In this document: positions 24,645-31,505 of the stretch, one piece after another
Layout of the letters: every line of letters starts with the position of its first letter
How positions within the stretch are numbered: the stretch's first letter is position 1
NCBI GenBank assembly: GCA_939800445.1
Contig: CALNGU010000016.1
Location: 1-35,740, forward strand
DNA length: 35,740 bases
Source: an uncultured Bacteroidaceae bacterium
Lineage (GTDB): Bacteria; Bacteroidota; Bacteroidia; Bacteroidales; Bacteroidaceae
Reading direction: 5' to 3'
Position numbers and translations under genes: made by a program
Notes under the pieces: generated by a model
Databases searched by the model: none
What the model was told of the DNA's origin: nothing
Seen by the model: only the letters and a program-made list of their open reading frames with translations

Positions 24645-24735
24645 CTATTTTTAGCTTAAATCTACATATTTTTAACTTGCAAATACATAAACTCAGGCTA
24701 AAAATATATATTTTCAACCTAAAAACAGACTTTTC
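24645..24735. repeat. Four-unit 21-bp phased array, first family (copy B)
   Basis: Contiguous 21-base units occupy 24645-24665, 24666-24686, 24687-24707 and 24708-24728. The first begins CTATTTTTAG, the last ends CTAAAAACAG, and ACTTTTC follows (24729-24735). Beginning, end, period and number of units equal those of copies A and C, while the inner units have diverged. It lies between dnaX and the unknown exported gene, about 180 bases upstream of the latter's -7 box. Frames through it are open on both strands, with a heptad-like pattern such as IFNLQIHKLRLKI, but without a convincing gene start. Confidence 0.85.
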
Positions 24736-24825
24736 ATCCAATGGTGCGGAATATCCATGCGATAGTGTAAGTGCCACACGCGCTGAAAGGGGAAAATCAT
24801 GCGACCACACATCATCTTATGCCAT

Positions 24826-24857
24826 AAAAAAGTCGGCAGCACACACGGTGTTGCCGA
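24826..24857 (-). terminator. dnaX terminator
   Basis: On the minus strand TCGGCA and TGCCGA arms (24852-24857 and 24833-24838) with inner CAC/GTG pairs run directly into CTTTTTT. It starts 38 bases after the dnaX stop. Confidence 0.75.
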
Positions 24858-24894
24858 TTGATGCTTCAAGTCAAGCCATTGACGGGGGCGGCAT

Positions 24895-26652
24895 TCAGTC
24901 AAACCGCAAGCCGAATGTCTTGACCAATTCCTCCAAGTCGCTGTTTATGGCCTTCAATTCCTCGTATTTCTCACGCGGCGAAATGGCGACTTTCACACTT
25001 TGCACCTCGACGACGGACACTTGCATATCAAGGGCAGAGTTCGACAATGCCTTGCGCAGGGCTGTGACAATCTCACCGCGCTTCTCAAGCATCATCTCAC
25101 GCACCTTGGGGGTATCGACCTTGACCTCAAACATCGCCGGTGAAATCATGCGCGGTGTCATGTTGAACATCCGTGCACTGATGGCCTTGTCCTCGATTGG
25201 CATCGAGTTGGCGAACACACGCCACTCATAGCCGAGCTTGGTGTCATCGACGGGTTGGTCGTGTGCCGCCGGCGTTGCTCCCCCGGCCGCGAGTGGTTGC
25301 TCAGAGGCCATCGGGGCGGATTGTTGGGATTCGGCGGCGGCGTATCTCTTTATCGAAAAGCCTATGCGGCCTTGCTGCGGTTTCGGCTGCGGTTGCTCGT
25401 GCCGCACGGGGGCTTTGACCTCGGCAGGTTTGACAGATGGTTGCTGCTGAGCGACTGGCTGTGCCGGCTGTTTGTCTTGTTGCGCCTCCTGCCGGCTCTG
25501 GGCGGTGAACAAGGGTTTAATCACTGCAGGGCCACGCCCCGCGTATGGGTCTTCGCCTTCATCACCGAGTTGCGCAATCATTATCAGTGCCAACTCGACT
25601 TGGAAACGTTTGTTGCGGCTCTGCTTGTAGTGCAATCCGCATTGGTTGGTCAAGCGCATCGCGCTGTAGATGAAGCCTTGCGACAGCTTGGACGCCTGCT
25701 CGTGGTAACGATGCCTGACATCATCGGGGACGTCGAGCAGCGGCAACGTCACCGCATCGCGGCTCATGAGCAGGTTGCGCAGATGGTCGCCCAGCCCGCT
25801 TATGAACTGACCGGGGTCGAAGCCTTTCTTCACCACCTCGTCAAGCAGGACAAGCAGATGCGGCACGTCATGCTGCTTGAATAGATCAACTGCCTTGAAG
25901 TAGTACTCATAGTCCAGCACGTTGAGATCGGCAAGTGCCGCCTCGTACGTGACCCTGCCATTGCCGTAGCTCGCCACCTGGTCGAAGATGGAAAGAGCGT
26001 CCCTCATCCCCCCGTCGGCCTTGCGCGCTATGAGGTTGAGAGCCTCGTCCTCGACCTCTATGCCCTCGCTCGCAGCCACGCGCTTGAGATGCGCGACGGT
26101 CTCGCCCACTTCCATGCGGTTGAAATCATAGATCTGGCAACGCGAAAGTATCGTGGGCAGCAGCTTATGTTTCTCGGTGGTGGCGAGGATGAATATGACG
26201 TACGACGGCGGTTCCTCCAATGTTTTCAGAAAGGCATTGAATGCCGCCGTGCTCAGCATATGCACCTCGTCGATGATGTAGACCTTGTAACGTCCGATTT
26301 GAGGAGGTGTCAGCACCTGCTCGGTCAGTGAGCGGATGTCCTCCACCGAGTTGTTTGACGCAGCATCCAGCTCGTAGATGTTGAACGACCGCCCTTCGGC
26401 GAAAGCACGGCACGACTCACATTCACCGCAAGCCTCACCGTCGCGGGGGTTGAGGCAGTTGATGTTCTTGGCAAATATCCTTGCGCACGTAGTCTTGCCC
26501 ACACCCCGCGGGCCGCAGAAGAGGTAGGCGTGGGCAAGTTTGCCGCTTGCTATGGCATTTTTGAGCGTGGTTGTCAACGCTTCCTGCCCTACCACGTCGC
26601 CGAACTTCGCAGGGCGGTACTTGCGTGCAGAGACCAAATATTGCTTTTCCAT
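24895..26652 (-). CDS. dnaX: DNA polymerase III subunit gamma/tau
   Basis: DnaX is the ATPase of the clamp-loader complex. The 585-residue protein shows Walker A GPRGVGKT (47-54), a four-cysteine zinc site (Cys66, 75, 78, 81), Walker B IIDEVH (126-131), and sensor residues around FILATTEKHKLLPTILSRC. A Gln/Pro-rich linker (about 390-450) leads to a tau-type C-terminal domain. I start at MEKQYLVSARKYRP (26652), the usual family start; the frame reaches 26709, but those residues would lie upstream of the minus-strand -7 box TATTTTTG (26679-26686). I see no obvious slippery heptamer, so a separate gamma form is not claimed. Confidence 0.96.
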   Translation of the reverse strand: MEKQYLVSARKYRPAKFGDVVGQEALTTTLKNAIASGKLAHAYLFCGPRGVGKTTCARIFAKNINCLNPRDGEACGECESCRAFAEGRSFNIYELDAASNNSVEDIRSLTEQVLTPPQIGRYKVYIIDEVHMLSTAAFNAFLKTLEEPPSYVIFILATTEKHKLLPTILSRCQIYDFNRMEVGETVAHLKRVAASEGIEVEDEALNLIARKADGGMRDALSIFDQVASYGNGRVTYEAALADLNVLDYEYYFKAVDLFKQHDVPHLLVLLDEVVKKGFDPGQFISGLGDHLRNLLMSRDAVTLPLLDVPDDVRHRYHEQASKLSQGFIYSAMRLTNQCGLHYKQSRNKRFQVELALIMIAQLGDEGEDPYAGRGPAVIKPLFTAQSRQEAQQDKQPAQPVAQQQPSVKPAEVKAPVRHEQPQPKPQQGRIGFSIKRYAAAESQQSAPMASEQPLAAGGATPAAHDQPVDDTKLGYEWRVFANSMPIEDKAISARMFNMTPRMISPAMFEVKVDTPKVREMMLEKRGEIVTALRKALSNSALDMQVSVVEVQSVKVAISPREKYEELKAINSDLEELVKTFGLRFD

Positions 26653-26678
26653 AAATACAAAGGCGTGATTGTGGGGTT

Positions 26679-26686
26679 CAAAAATA
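26679..26686 (-). promoter_or_regulatory. dnaX -7 promoter box
   Basis: Minus-strand TATTTTTG matches TAnnTTTG, about 26 bases before the ATG at 26652. No TTTG is found at 19 bases upstream. Confidence 0.45.
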
Positions 26687-26729
26687 CATTTAAATTCAAA
26701 GCCATTCACATACTAACGAATATTATTTC

Positions 26730-26737
26730 TAATTTTG
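26730..26737 (+). promoter_or_regulatory. -7 promoter box of the FtsB/DivIC-like gene
   Basis: TAATTTTG matches TAnnTTTG and lies 39 bases before ATG 26777; the -33 region is unclear. It is divergent from the dnaX promoter. Confidence 0.5.
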
Positions 26738-26776
26738 CGCTTCGGAAATACAAACCACATCAAGTCCAAAAAGGCA

Positions 26777-27076
26777 ATGGGAAAGTTGTTAAAACTCTGG
26801 GAACTCATCAAGAGGCACAAATACCTGATTGTTTTAGGAGTTTTCACCGTACACATAACTTTCTTCGACGAGAACAACCTCATCACAAGGCTGGAAAACA
26901 AAATGACCATAAGCGAACTGAGCAAAGAGGTCGAAGCCTACCGGACTGAATATGACCGCAGCACCAAGATGCTCAACAGCATCAAGAAAGACCCGGCATC
27001 AATCGAAAAAATCGCCAGGGAAAAATATCTCATGAAGAAAGACAACGAGGACATCTATTTAATCGAGAAGAAATGA
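26777..27076 (+). CDS. FtsB/DivIC-like septum formation protein
   Basis: The 99-residue protein has a short basic N-terminus, one membrane helix (about 16-34), a coiled coil (about 36-68) and a C-terminal block DPASIEKIAREKYLMKKDNEDIYLIE. This is the standard plan of the FtsB/DivIC family, bitopic proteins of the divisome FtsQLB complex. The motif ARExYxMKxxxE is characteristic. The start at MGKLLKLW (26777) fits the -7 box; an earlier ATG at 26735 would overlap that box. The next gene starts within its stop codon (overlap of four bases), so the two are coupled. Confidence 0.88.
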   Translation: MGKLLKLWELIKRHKYLIVLGVFTVHITFFDENNLITRLENKMTISELSKEVEAYRTEYDRSTKMLNSIKKDPASIEKIAREKYLMKKDNEDIYLIEKK

Positions 27077-27420
27077 GGAAAATCGCCAATCTTGCATTCA
27101 TCGCCGGCTCGTTGACAATGCTCACGACCTTGATTCTAATCGCTGCGGGGATTGACAATGCAAAATTAGCATTCCTCGTCGGCAGCATCGTGGCCGCATT
27201 CGGGCGGTTCGCCTCCTATCAAAAGACTGACGACATAGTGCTCCGCCGCCTCATGGTGCAACAGATGCTGGCTTCGGTGCTGTTTGTCGGGACTGGGGCG
27301 TTGATGCTCACGACGCTCAGGGGCAATGAGTGGATCGGTTGCCTCTGCATCGCGACGGTGCTGGAGATGTACTCCGCATTCAGGATTTCCCACATCGAGA
27401 AACGTAACAACAACAGCTGA
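27073..27420 (+). CDS. Small multi-pass membrane protein, function unknown
   Basis: The 115-residue protein is very hydrophobic, with segments at about 5-26, 31-46, 63-82 and 86-101. The second loop carries a polar stretch, ASYQKTDDIVLRRLMVQQM. I do not recognise a named family, but the position between a FtsB/DivIC-like gene and spt is one I would expect to be conserved in Bacteroidales. The ATGA overlap with the upstream gene indicates translational coupling, so a link to division or envelope assembly is plausible but unproven. The G+C content is like that of its neighbours. Confidence 0.7.
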   Translation: MRKIANLAFIAGSLTMLTTLILIAAGIDNAKLAFLVGSIVAAFGRFASYQKTDDIVLRRLMVQQMLASVLFVGTGALMLTTLRGNEWIGCLCIATVLEMYSAFRISHIEKRNNNS

Positions 27421-27471
27421 CGGCAAGCATAAGCGACAAAAACAACGAACACAAAATACACTACAAGAATT

Positions 27472-28659
27472 ATGGGATTGCTACAAGACAAATTGGCCAA
27501 ATATGATTTGCCACAACGCGTTAAGGCAAAAGGCGTATACCCCTACTTCAGATGCATAGAGAGCGAACAGGACACCGAAGTCGTCATGGGCGGCAGGAAA
27601 GTCCTTATGTTCGGCTCGAATTCATATCTCGGTCTCACCAACCATCCAAAGGTAATAGAGGCCGCAATCGAGGCGACTAAAAAATACGGCACCGGGTGCG
27701 CAGGCTCAAGATTCCTCAATGGGACACTCGACCTGCACCTTGAACTGGAAAAGGAGCTTGCAGAATTCGTAGGAAAAGAAGAAGCGATAATCTACTCCAC
27801 CGGCTTCCAAGTCAACCTCGGCGTCGTGTCATGCGTCACCGGCCGTGAGGACTACATCATCTGTGATGAGCTTGACCACGCCTCAATCGTCGAAGGCAGA
27901 AGGCTGTCATTCTCAAAGGGATTGAAATTCAAGCACAATGACATGGATTCCTTGGAGAAGACTCTCCAGAGCTGCGACCCCGACAAAGTGAAACTGATAG
28001 TCGTCGATGGCGTGTTCAGCATGGAAGGTGACATAGCCAACCTCCCAGAGATTACGCGACTTGCAAAGAAATACAACGCCAGCGTCATGGTAGACGAAGC
28101 CCATGGCCTCGGCGTGCTCGGCGACCATGGCCGTGGCACTTGCAACCATTTCGGCGTGACTGACGATGTTGACCTCATCATGGGGACGTTCTCCAAGTCG
28201 CTTGCAGCAATCGGCGGGTTCATCGCATCCGACAGCACCGTCATAAACTATCTGCGGCACAACTCACGCTCCTACATCTTCAGTGCAAGCAACACGCCGG
28301 CAGCCACTGCCGCCGCACGCGCCGCACTCCACATCATGAAGACCGAGCCCGAGCGCATCCAGCATCTGTGGGACATGACAAACTATGCACTCGACTGCTT
28401 CCGCACGATGGGATTCGAGATAGGCAACACTTCAACACCGATTATTCCCCTCTATGTCCGCGACATGGAGAAGACATTCCTCGTCACAAAGATGCTTTTC
28501 GACGAGGGTGTGTTCGTCAATCCTGTGATTCCACCTGCTTGTTCACCAGAGGACACGCTCATCCGCTTCTCACTCATGGCGACACACACCAAGGAGCAAA
28601 TCGACATAGCGGTGGACAAGCTCGTCAAATGCTTCAAGCAACTCGGCATCATCAAATAA
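27472..28659 (+). CDS. spt: Serine palmitoyltransferase (PLP-dependent alpha-oxoamine synthase)
   Basis: The enzyme condenses serine with a fatty acyl-CoA to start sphingolipid synthesis. At 395 residues it has the alpha-oxoamine synthase pattern: YGTGCAGSRFLNGT (72-85), His136 in DELDHAS which stacks on PLP, Asp208 and His211 in DEAHGLG, and the PLP lysine Lys242 in GTFSKS. The N-terminus MGLLQDKLAKYDLPQ and the overall sequence closely resemble the Bacteroides enzyme as I remember it, which favours Spt over the related KBL or BioF. Sphingolipid synthesis is a hallmark of Bacteroidales. It lies 51 bases after the small membrane protein and ends before a strong hairpin at 28681. Confidence 0.9.
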   Translation: MGLLQDKLAKYDLPQRVKAKGVYPYFRCIESEQDTEVVMGGRKVLMFGSNSYLGLTNHPKVIEAAIEATKKYGTGCAGSRFLNGTLDLHLELEKELAEFVGKEEAIIYSTGFQVNLGVVSCVTGREDYIICDELDHASIVEGRRLSFSKGLKFKHNDMDSLEKTLQSCDPDKVKLIVVDGVFSMEGDIANLPEITRLAKKYNASVMVDEAHGLGVLGDHGRGTCNHFGVTDDVDLIMGTFSKSLAAIGGFIASDSTVINYLRHNSRSYIFSASNTPAATAAARAALHIMKTEPERIQHLWDMTNYALDCFRTMGFEIGNTSTPIIPLYVRDMEKTFLVTKMLFDEGVFVNPVIPPACSPEDTLIRFSLMATHTKEQIDIAVDKLVKCFKQLGIIK

Positions 28660-28680
28660 GCCAAACGGACACACCATCCT

Positions 28681-28722
28681 GACGCGCCGCCGCACGGGCA
28701 ACGACCCTGCTGGCGGCGCGTC
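28681..28722 (+). terminator. spt terminator hairpin
   Basis: Perfect 11-base arms GACGCGCCGCC (28681-28691) and GGCGGCGCGTC (28712-28722) enclose a 20-base loop and are followed by TTACTGTCT. The T tail is weak. It begins 21 bases after the spt stop. Confidence 0.65.
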
Positions 28723-28839
28723 TTACTGTCTGCACGGCAGCAACCGCCGACGATGAAATGGCTCACCGAGTAGTTTTTATTAGCAATAATCCCTATATTC
28801 GCAGGCATCAGTCAAAAACACCATTAAAAACCTTACGTC

Positions 28840-29535
28840 ATGAAATGGAAAATTGAAGCCATCATCATCGCATTAGGCATCTTCCTATGCGGCAATGCAA
28901 TCAAAAACGGCATCAAGAGCATCTCTGAAACGACACGCACCATCGAAGTGCGCGGATTGTCTGAAAAAGAAGTCAAGGCCGACCGTGCCACATGGAACAT
29001 CACCTTCAGTTCCAGCGGCGAAGACCTGAAGTCACTCTACAACAAGACGAAACGTACGGAAGAAGCGGTAGAACGATTCCTCACCGACAACGGCATCAAC
29101 GAGAAAGACATCTACAAGACACCGGCCAGCGTATACGACAAACTGAGCGGCCGCTACGTCTATGACACCAACAAAGCCCCGCGCTACAACGTCTCAAAGA
29201 CCATCACGGTCTCGACATCAAGCGTCGATGCCGTCTACGAGGCAGTCAACAAGCAGGAGGAACTCCTGGAGCAGGGCATCGTGCTGAACAGTGACTACAA
29301 CACCATCACCTACGACTTCACCGGGTTGAACAGCATCAAACCGGGCATGATCGAGGAAGCCACCAAGGCGGCACGCGAGGCAGCACAGCAATTCGCCAAG
29401 GATTCTGAGAGCGAACTCGGCAAAATCAAGAGCGCACGCCAAGGCCAATTCTCCATCGAGGACAGGGATGCCAATACACCTTATATAAAGAAAGTGCGCG
29501 TTGTCACCTACGTCAACTACTACCTCAACGACTGA
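28840..29535 (+). CDS. SIMPL (DUF541) domain exported protein
   Basis: The 231-residue protein starts with an uncleaved or signal-like hydrophobic segment (IEAIIIALGIFLCGNAI). The SIMPL/DUF541 domain follows, with RTIEVRGLSEKEVKADRATWNI near its start, the central AAREAAQQFAKDSES region, and VTYVNYYLND at the end. Family members are periplasmic or membrane-associated and poorly understood; eukaryotic namesakes bind IRAK. A weak -7-like box (TATATTCG near 28792) lies upstream. mazG begins 31 bases after its stop and is probably cotranscribed. Confidence 0.85.
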   Translation: MKWKIEAIIIALGIFLCGNAIKNGIKSISETTRTIEVRGLSEKEVKADRATWNITFSSSGEDLKSLYNKTKRTEEAVERFLTDNGINEKDIYKTPASVYDKLSGRYVYDTNKAPRYNVSKTITVSTSSVDAVYEAVNKQEELLEQGIVLNSDYNTITYDFTGLNSIKPGMIEEATKAAREAAQQFAKDSESELGKIKSARQGQFSIEDRDANTPYIKKVRVVTYVNYYLND

Positions 29536-29566
29536 CGGCGGCACCAACATCAAAAGCAACACGACA

Positions 29567-30355
29567 ATGCACACACGCAAAGAACAACTGGCAGCCTTTG
29601 AAAGGCTGCTCGATGTCATGGACGAGCTCCGTGAGAAATGCCCCTGGGACAGGAAACAAACATTCGACAGCCTCAGGACAAACACCATAGAGGAGACCTA
29701 CGAACTGTGCGACGCCATCGAGCACAAGGACATGGCCAACATTGAAAAGGAACTCGGCGATGTCCTCCTGCACATTGTCTTCTACTCCAAAATGGCCTCC
29801 GAGACCGGTACATTCGACATCAAGGACGTTTGCGACAAACTCTGCGACAAACTCATCTTCCGCCACCCCCACGTCTTCGGCGAGGTCAAGGTGGACGGGA
29901 CAGACCAAGTGCTGCAAAACTGGGAGGCTCTCAAGCTGAAAGAAAAGGACGGCAACAAGACTGTCCTCGGTGGTGTCCCCGCAAGCCTGCCATCGATCAT
30001 CAAGGCATACCGCATCCAAGACAAGGCACGCAACGTGGGATTTGACTGGGAAAACCGCGAAGACGTGTGGAACAAGGTGTCCGAAGAGCTTGGAGAAGTC
30101 AAGTCGGCAATCGCATCGGGCGACCAAGACAGCATCGAGGCCGAGTTTGGCGACCTGCTGTTCAGCATAATCAACGCCTCAAGGCTCTATGACGTCAACC
30201 CCGACAACGCACTCGAGAGGACCAACCGCAAGTTCATCCGCCGCTTCAACTACCTTGAGACGCACAGCAAGCTCGATGGCAAACAGCTCAAGGACATGAC
30301 GCTGGAAGAGATGGACGCCTACTGGAACAAAGCCAAGGAGGAGGAAAACGACTGA
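29567..30355 (+). CDS. mazG: Nucleoside triphosphate pyrophosphohydrolase MazG
   Basis: MazG hydrolyses (d)NTPs to monophosphate and pyrophosphate, cleaning aberrant nucleotides and modulating stress responses. The 262-residue protein opens with KCPWDRKQTFDSLRTNTIEE. The first metal-binding set comprises Glu42, Glu43, Glu46, then Glu62 and Asp65 in KELGDVLLH. A second MazG repeat (about 187-232) has EELGEVKSAI and EFGDLLFS. The start at MHTRKEQL (29567) gives the usual family length; upstream codons in frame from 29501 overlap the SIMPL gene. A terminator at 30391 ends the unit. Confidence 0.94.
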   Translation: MHTRKEQLAAFERLLDVMDELREKCPWDRKQTFDSLRTNTIEETYELCDAIEHKDMANIEKELGDVLLHIVFYSKMASETGTFDIKDVCDKLCDKLIFRHPHVFGEVKVDGTDQVLQNWEALKLKEKDGNKTVLGGVPASLPSIIKAYRIQDKARNVGFDWENREDVWNKVSEELGEVKSAIASGDQDSIEAEFGDLLFSIINASRLYDVNPDNALERTNRKFIRRFNYLETHSKLDGKQLKDMTLEEMDAYWNKAKEEEND

Positions 30356-30390
30356 AACACCCCTCCCCTTTCCAACAGGGACTGACCATG

Positions 30391-30436
30391 ACGGGGTTAG
30401 CCGCAAGCATAAAATTGGCGGCGAACCCCGTTTTTT
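30391..30436 (+). terminator. mazG terminator
   Basis: Arms ACGGGGTTAGCCGC (30391-30404) and GCGGCGAACCCCGT (30418-30431) pair over 13 of 14 positions and run into TTTTTT (30431-30436), a strong intrinsic terminator just upstream of 21-bp array C. Confidence 0.85.
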
Positions 30437-30457
30437 CACCCACATCCGACACAGACT

Positions 30458-30546
30458 CTATTTTTAGGCTAAAAATACATATTTTCAACTTAAAGCTATA
30501 TATTTTTAATCTGCAAATACATAGATTTAGGCTAAAAACAGACTTT
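30458..30546. repeat. Four-unit 21-bp phased array, first family (copy C)
   Basis: Units occupy 30458-30478, 30479-30499, 30500-30520 and 30521-30541, followed by ACTTT. The first unit contains the perfect palindrome TATTTTTAG-G-CTAAAAATA, which looks like the ancestral unit; the others keep TTTTNANNTNAAA-type symmetry. The array begins CTATTTTTAG and ends CTAAAAACAG as in copy B. Its end lies 135 bases before the lptB -7 box, almost the same distance as from copy A to the guaA -7 box. Confidence 0.85.
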
Positions 30547-30675
30547 ACACACCGAGCCACAAACTTCTGGCAGTAGCAAAACTCGTGTAAGGCGCAAGCA
30601 TGGCCATCAGGCATCCAGCTCACGGGAGCGAAAACTAAAAGCACGCACGACACACACTATTACCCCATTTTTACT

Positions 30676-30683
30676 ACATTTGC
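30676..30683 (+). promoter_or_regulatory. lptB -7 promoter box
   Basis: TACATTTG matches TAnnTTTG, 22 bases before the lptB ATG; no clear TTTG at -33. Confidence 0.5.
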
Positions 30684-30705
30684 GCGAAACGCCGCTAACA
30701 ACAAG

Positions 30706-31494
30706 ATGGACAACCAAGACCAACATACCCCCGAGGCACATCACAAGATGGTGCTGCGCACGGAAAACCTTGTGAAAAGATACGGCAAGCGCACCGTCGT
30801 CAACGATGTCAGCATCAATGTCAAACAGGGTGAAATCGTCGGGCTGCTCGGGCCAAACGGGGCTGGCAAGACCACCTCGTTCTACATGACCGTGGGTCTG
30901 ATCACACCCAACGCGGGCAGGATATTCCTCGACGACATGGACATCACGAAATACCCCATGTACAAACGCGCCCAGAACGGCATCGGCTATCTCGCCCAGG
31001 AGGCATCGGTCTTCCGCAAGATGAGTGTCGAGGACAACATCGCGTCGGTGCTCGAACTCACCGGCAAGCCCAAGGAATACCAGAAAGAAAAACTGGAGAG
31101 CCTGCTCTCGGAGTTCCGCCTGCAAAAGGTGAGGAAGAACCTCGGCGACCAGCTCTCGGGAGGCGAAAGGCGACGCACCGAGATTGCGCGGTGCCTGGCC
31201 ATCGACCCCAAGTTCATCATGCTTGACGAACCATTCGCCGGCGTAGACCCCATCGCGGTCGAAGACATACAGAACATCGTGTGGAGGTTGAAATACAAGG
31301 ACATCGGCATCCTCATCACCGACCACAACGTGCAGGAGACGTTGAGCATCACGGACAGGGCTTACCTGCTCTTCGAGGGGCGCATCCTCTTCCAAGGCAC
31401 GCCCGAGGAACTGGCAGAAAACAGCATCGTGCGTGAGAAGTACCTGAGCAACAACTTCGTCTACCGCAAGAAAGACTTCCAACTAAACGATTGA
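30706..31494 (+). CDS. lptB: LPS export ABC transporter ATP-binding protein LptB
   Basis: LptB powers the LptFG transporter that extracts lipopolysaccharide from the inner membrane. The 262-residue ATPase shows Walker A GPNGAGKT (49-56), the Q-loop [14 protein letters not shown] typical of LptB, the signature LSGGERRR (150-157) and Walker [13 protein letters not shown] (171-182). The switch histidine lies in [10 protein letters not shown]. The N-terminus is a few residues longer than in E. coli. lptF, lptG, lptA and lptC are not in the window. The ABC-F gene starts 11 bases after its stop, so the two are cotranscribed. Confidence 0.95.
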   Translation: MDNQDQHTPEAHHKMVLRTENLVKRYGKRTVVNDVSINVKQGEIVGLLGPNGAGKTTSFYMTVGLITPNAGRIFLDDMDITKYPMYKRAQNGIGYLAQEASVFRKMSVEDNIASVLELTGKPKEYQKEKLESLLSEFRLQKVRKNLGDQLSGGERRRTEIARCLAIDPKFIMLDEPFAGVDPIAVEDIQNIVWRLKYKDIGILITDHNVQETLSITDRAYLLFEGRILFQGTPEELAENSIVREKYLSNNFVYRKKDFQLND

Positions 31495-31505
31495 CGGGGC
31501 ACGAC

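Noticed and set aside
24155-25231. 358-codon plus-strand open frame spanning array B and the dnaX 3' end
   Set aside because: It crosses two minus-strand genes, a terminator and the array; openness comes from the 21-bp periodicity and GC-rich shadow sequence.
5851-30541. 21-bp arrays as CRISPR repeats
   Set aside because: Units are contiguous with no spacers, vary among themselves, and no cas gene is present.
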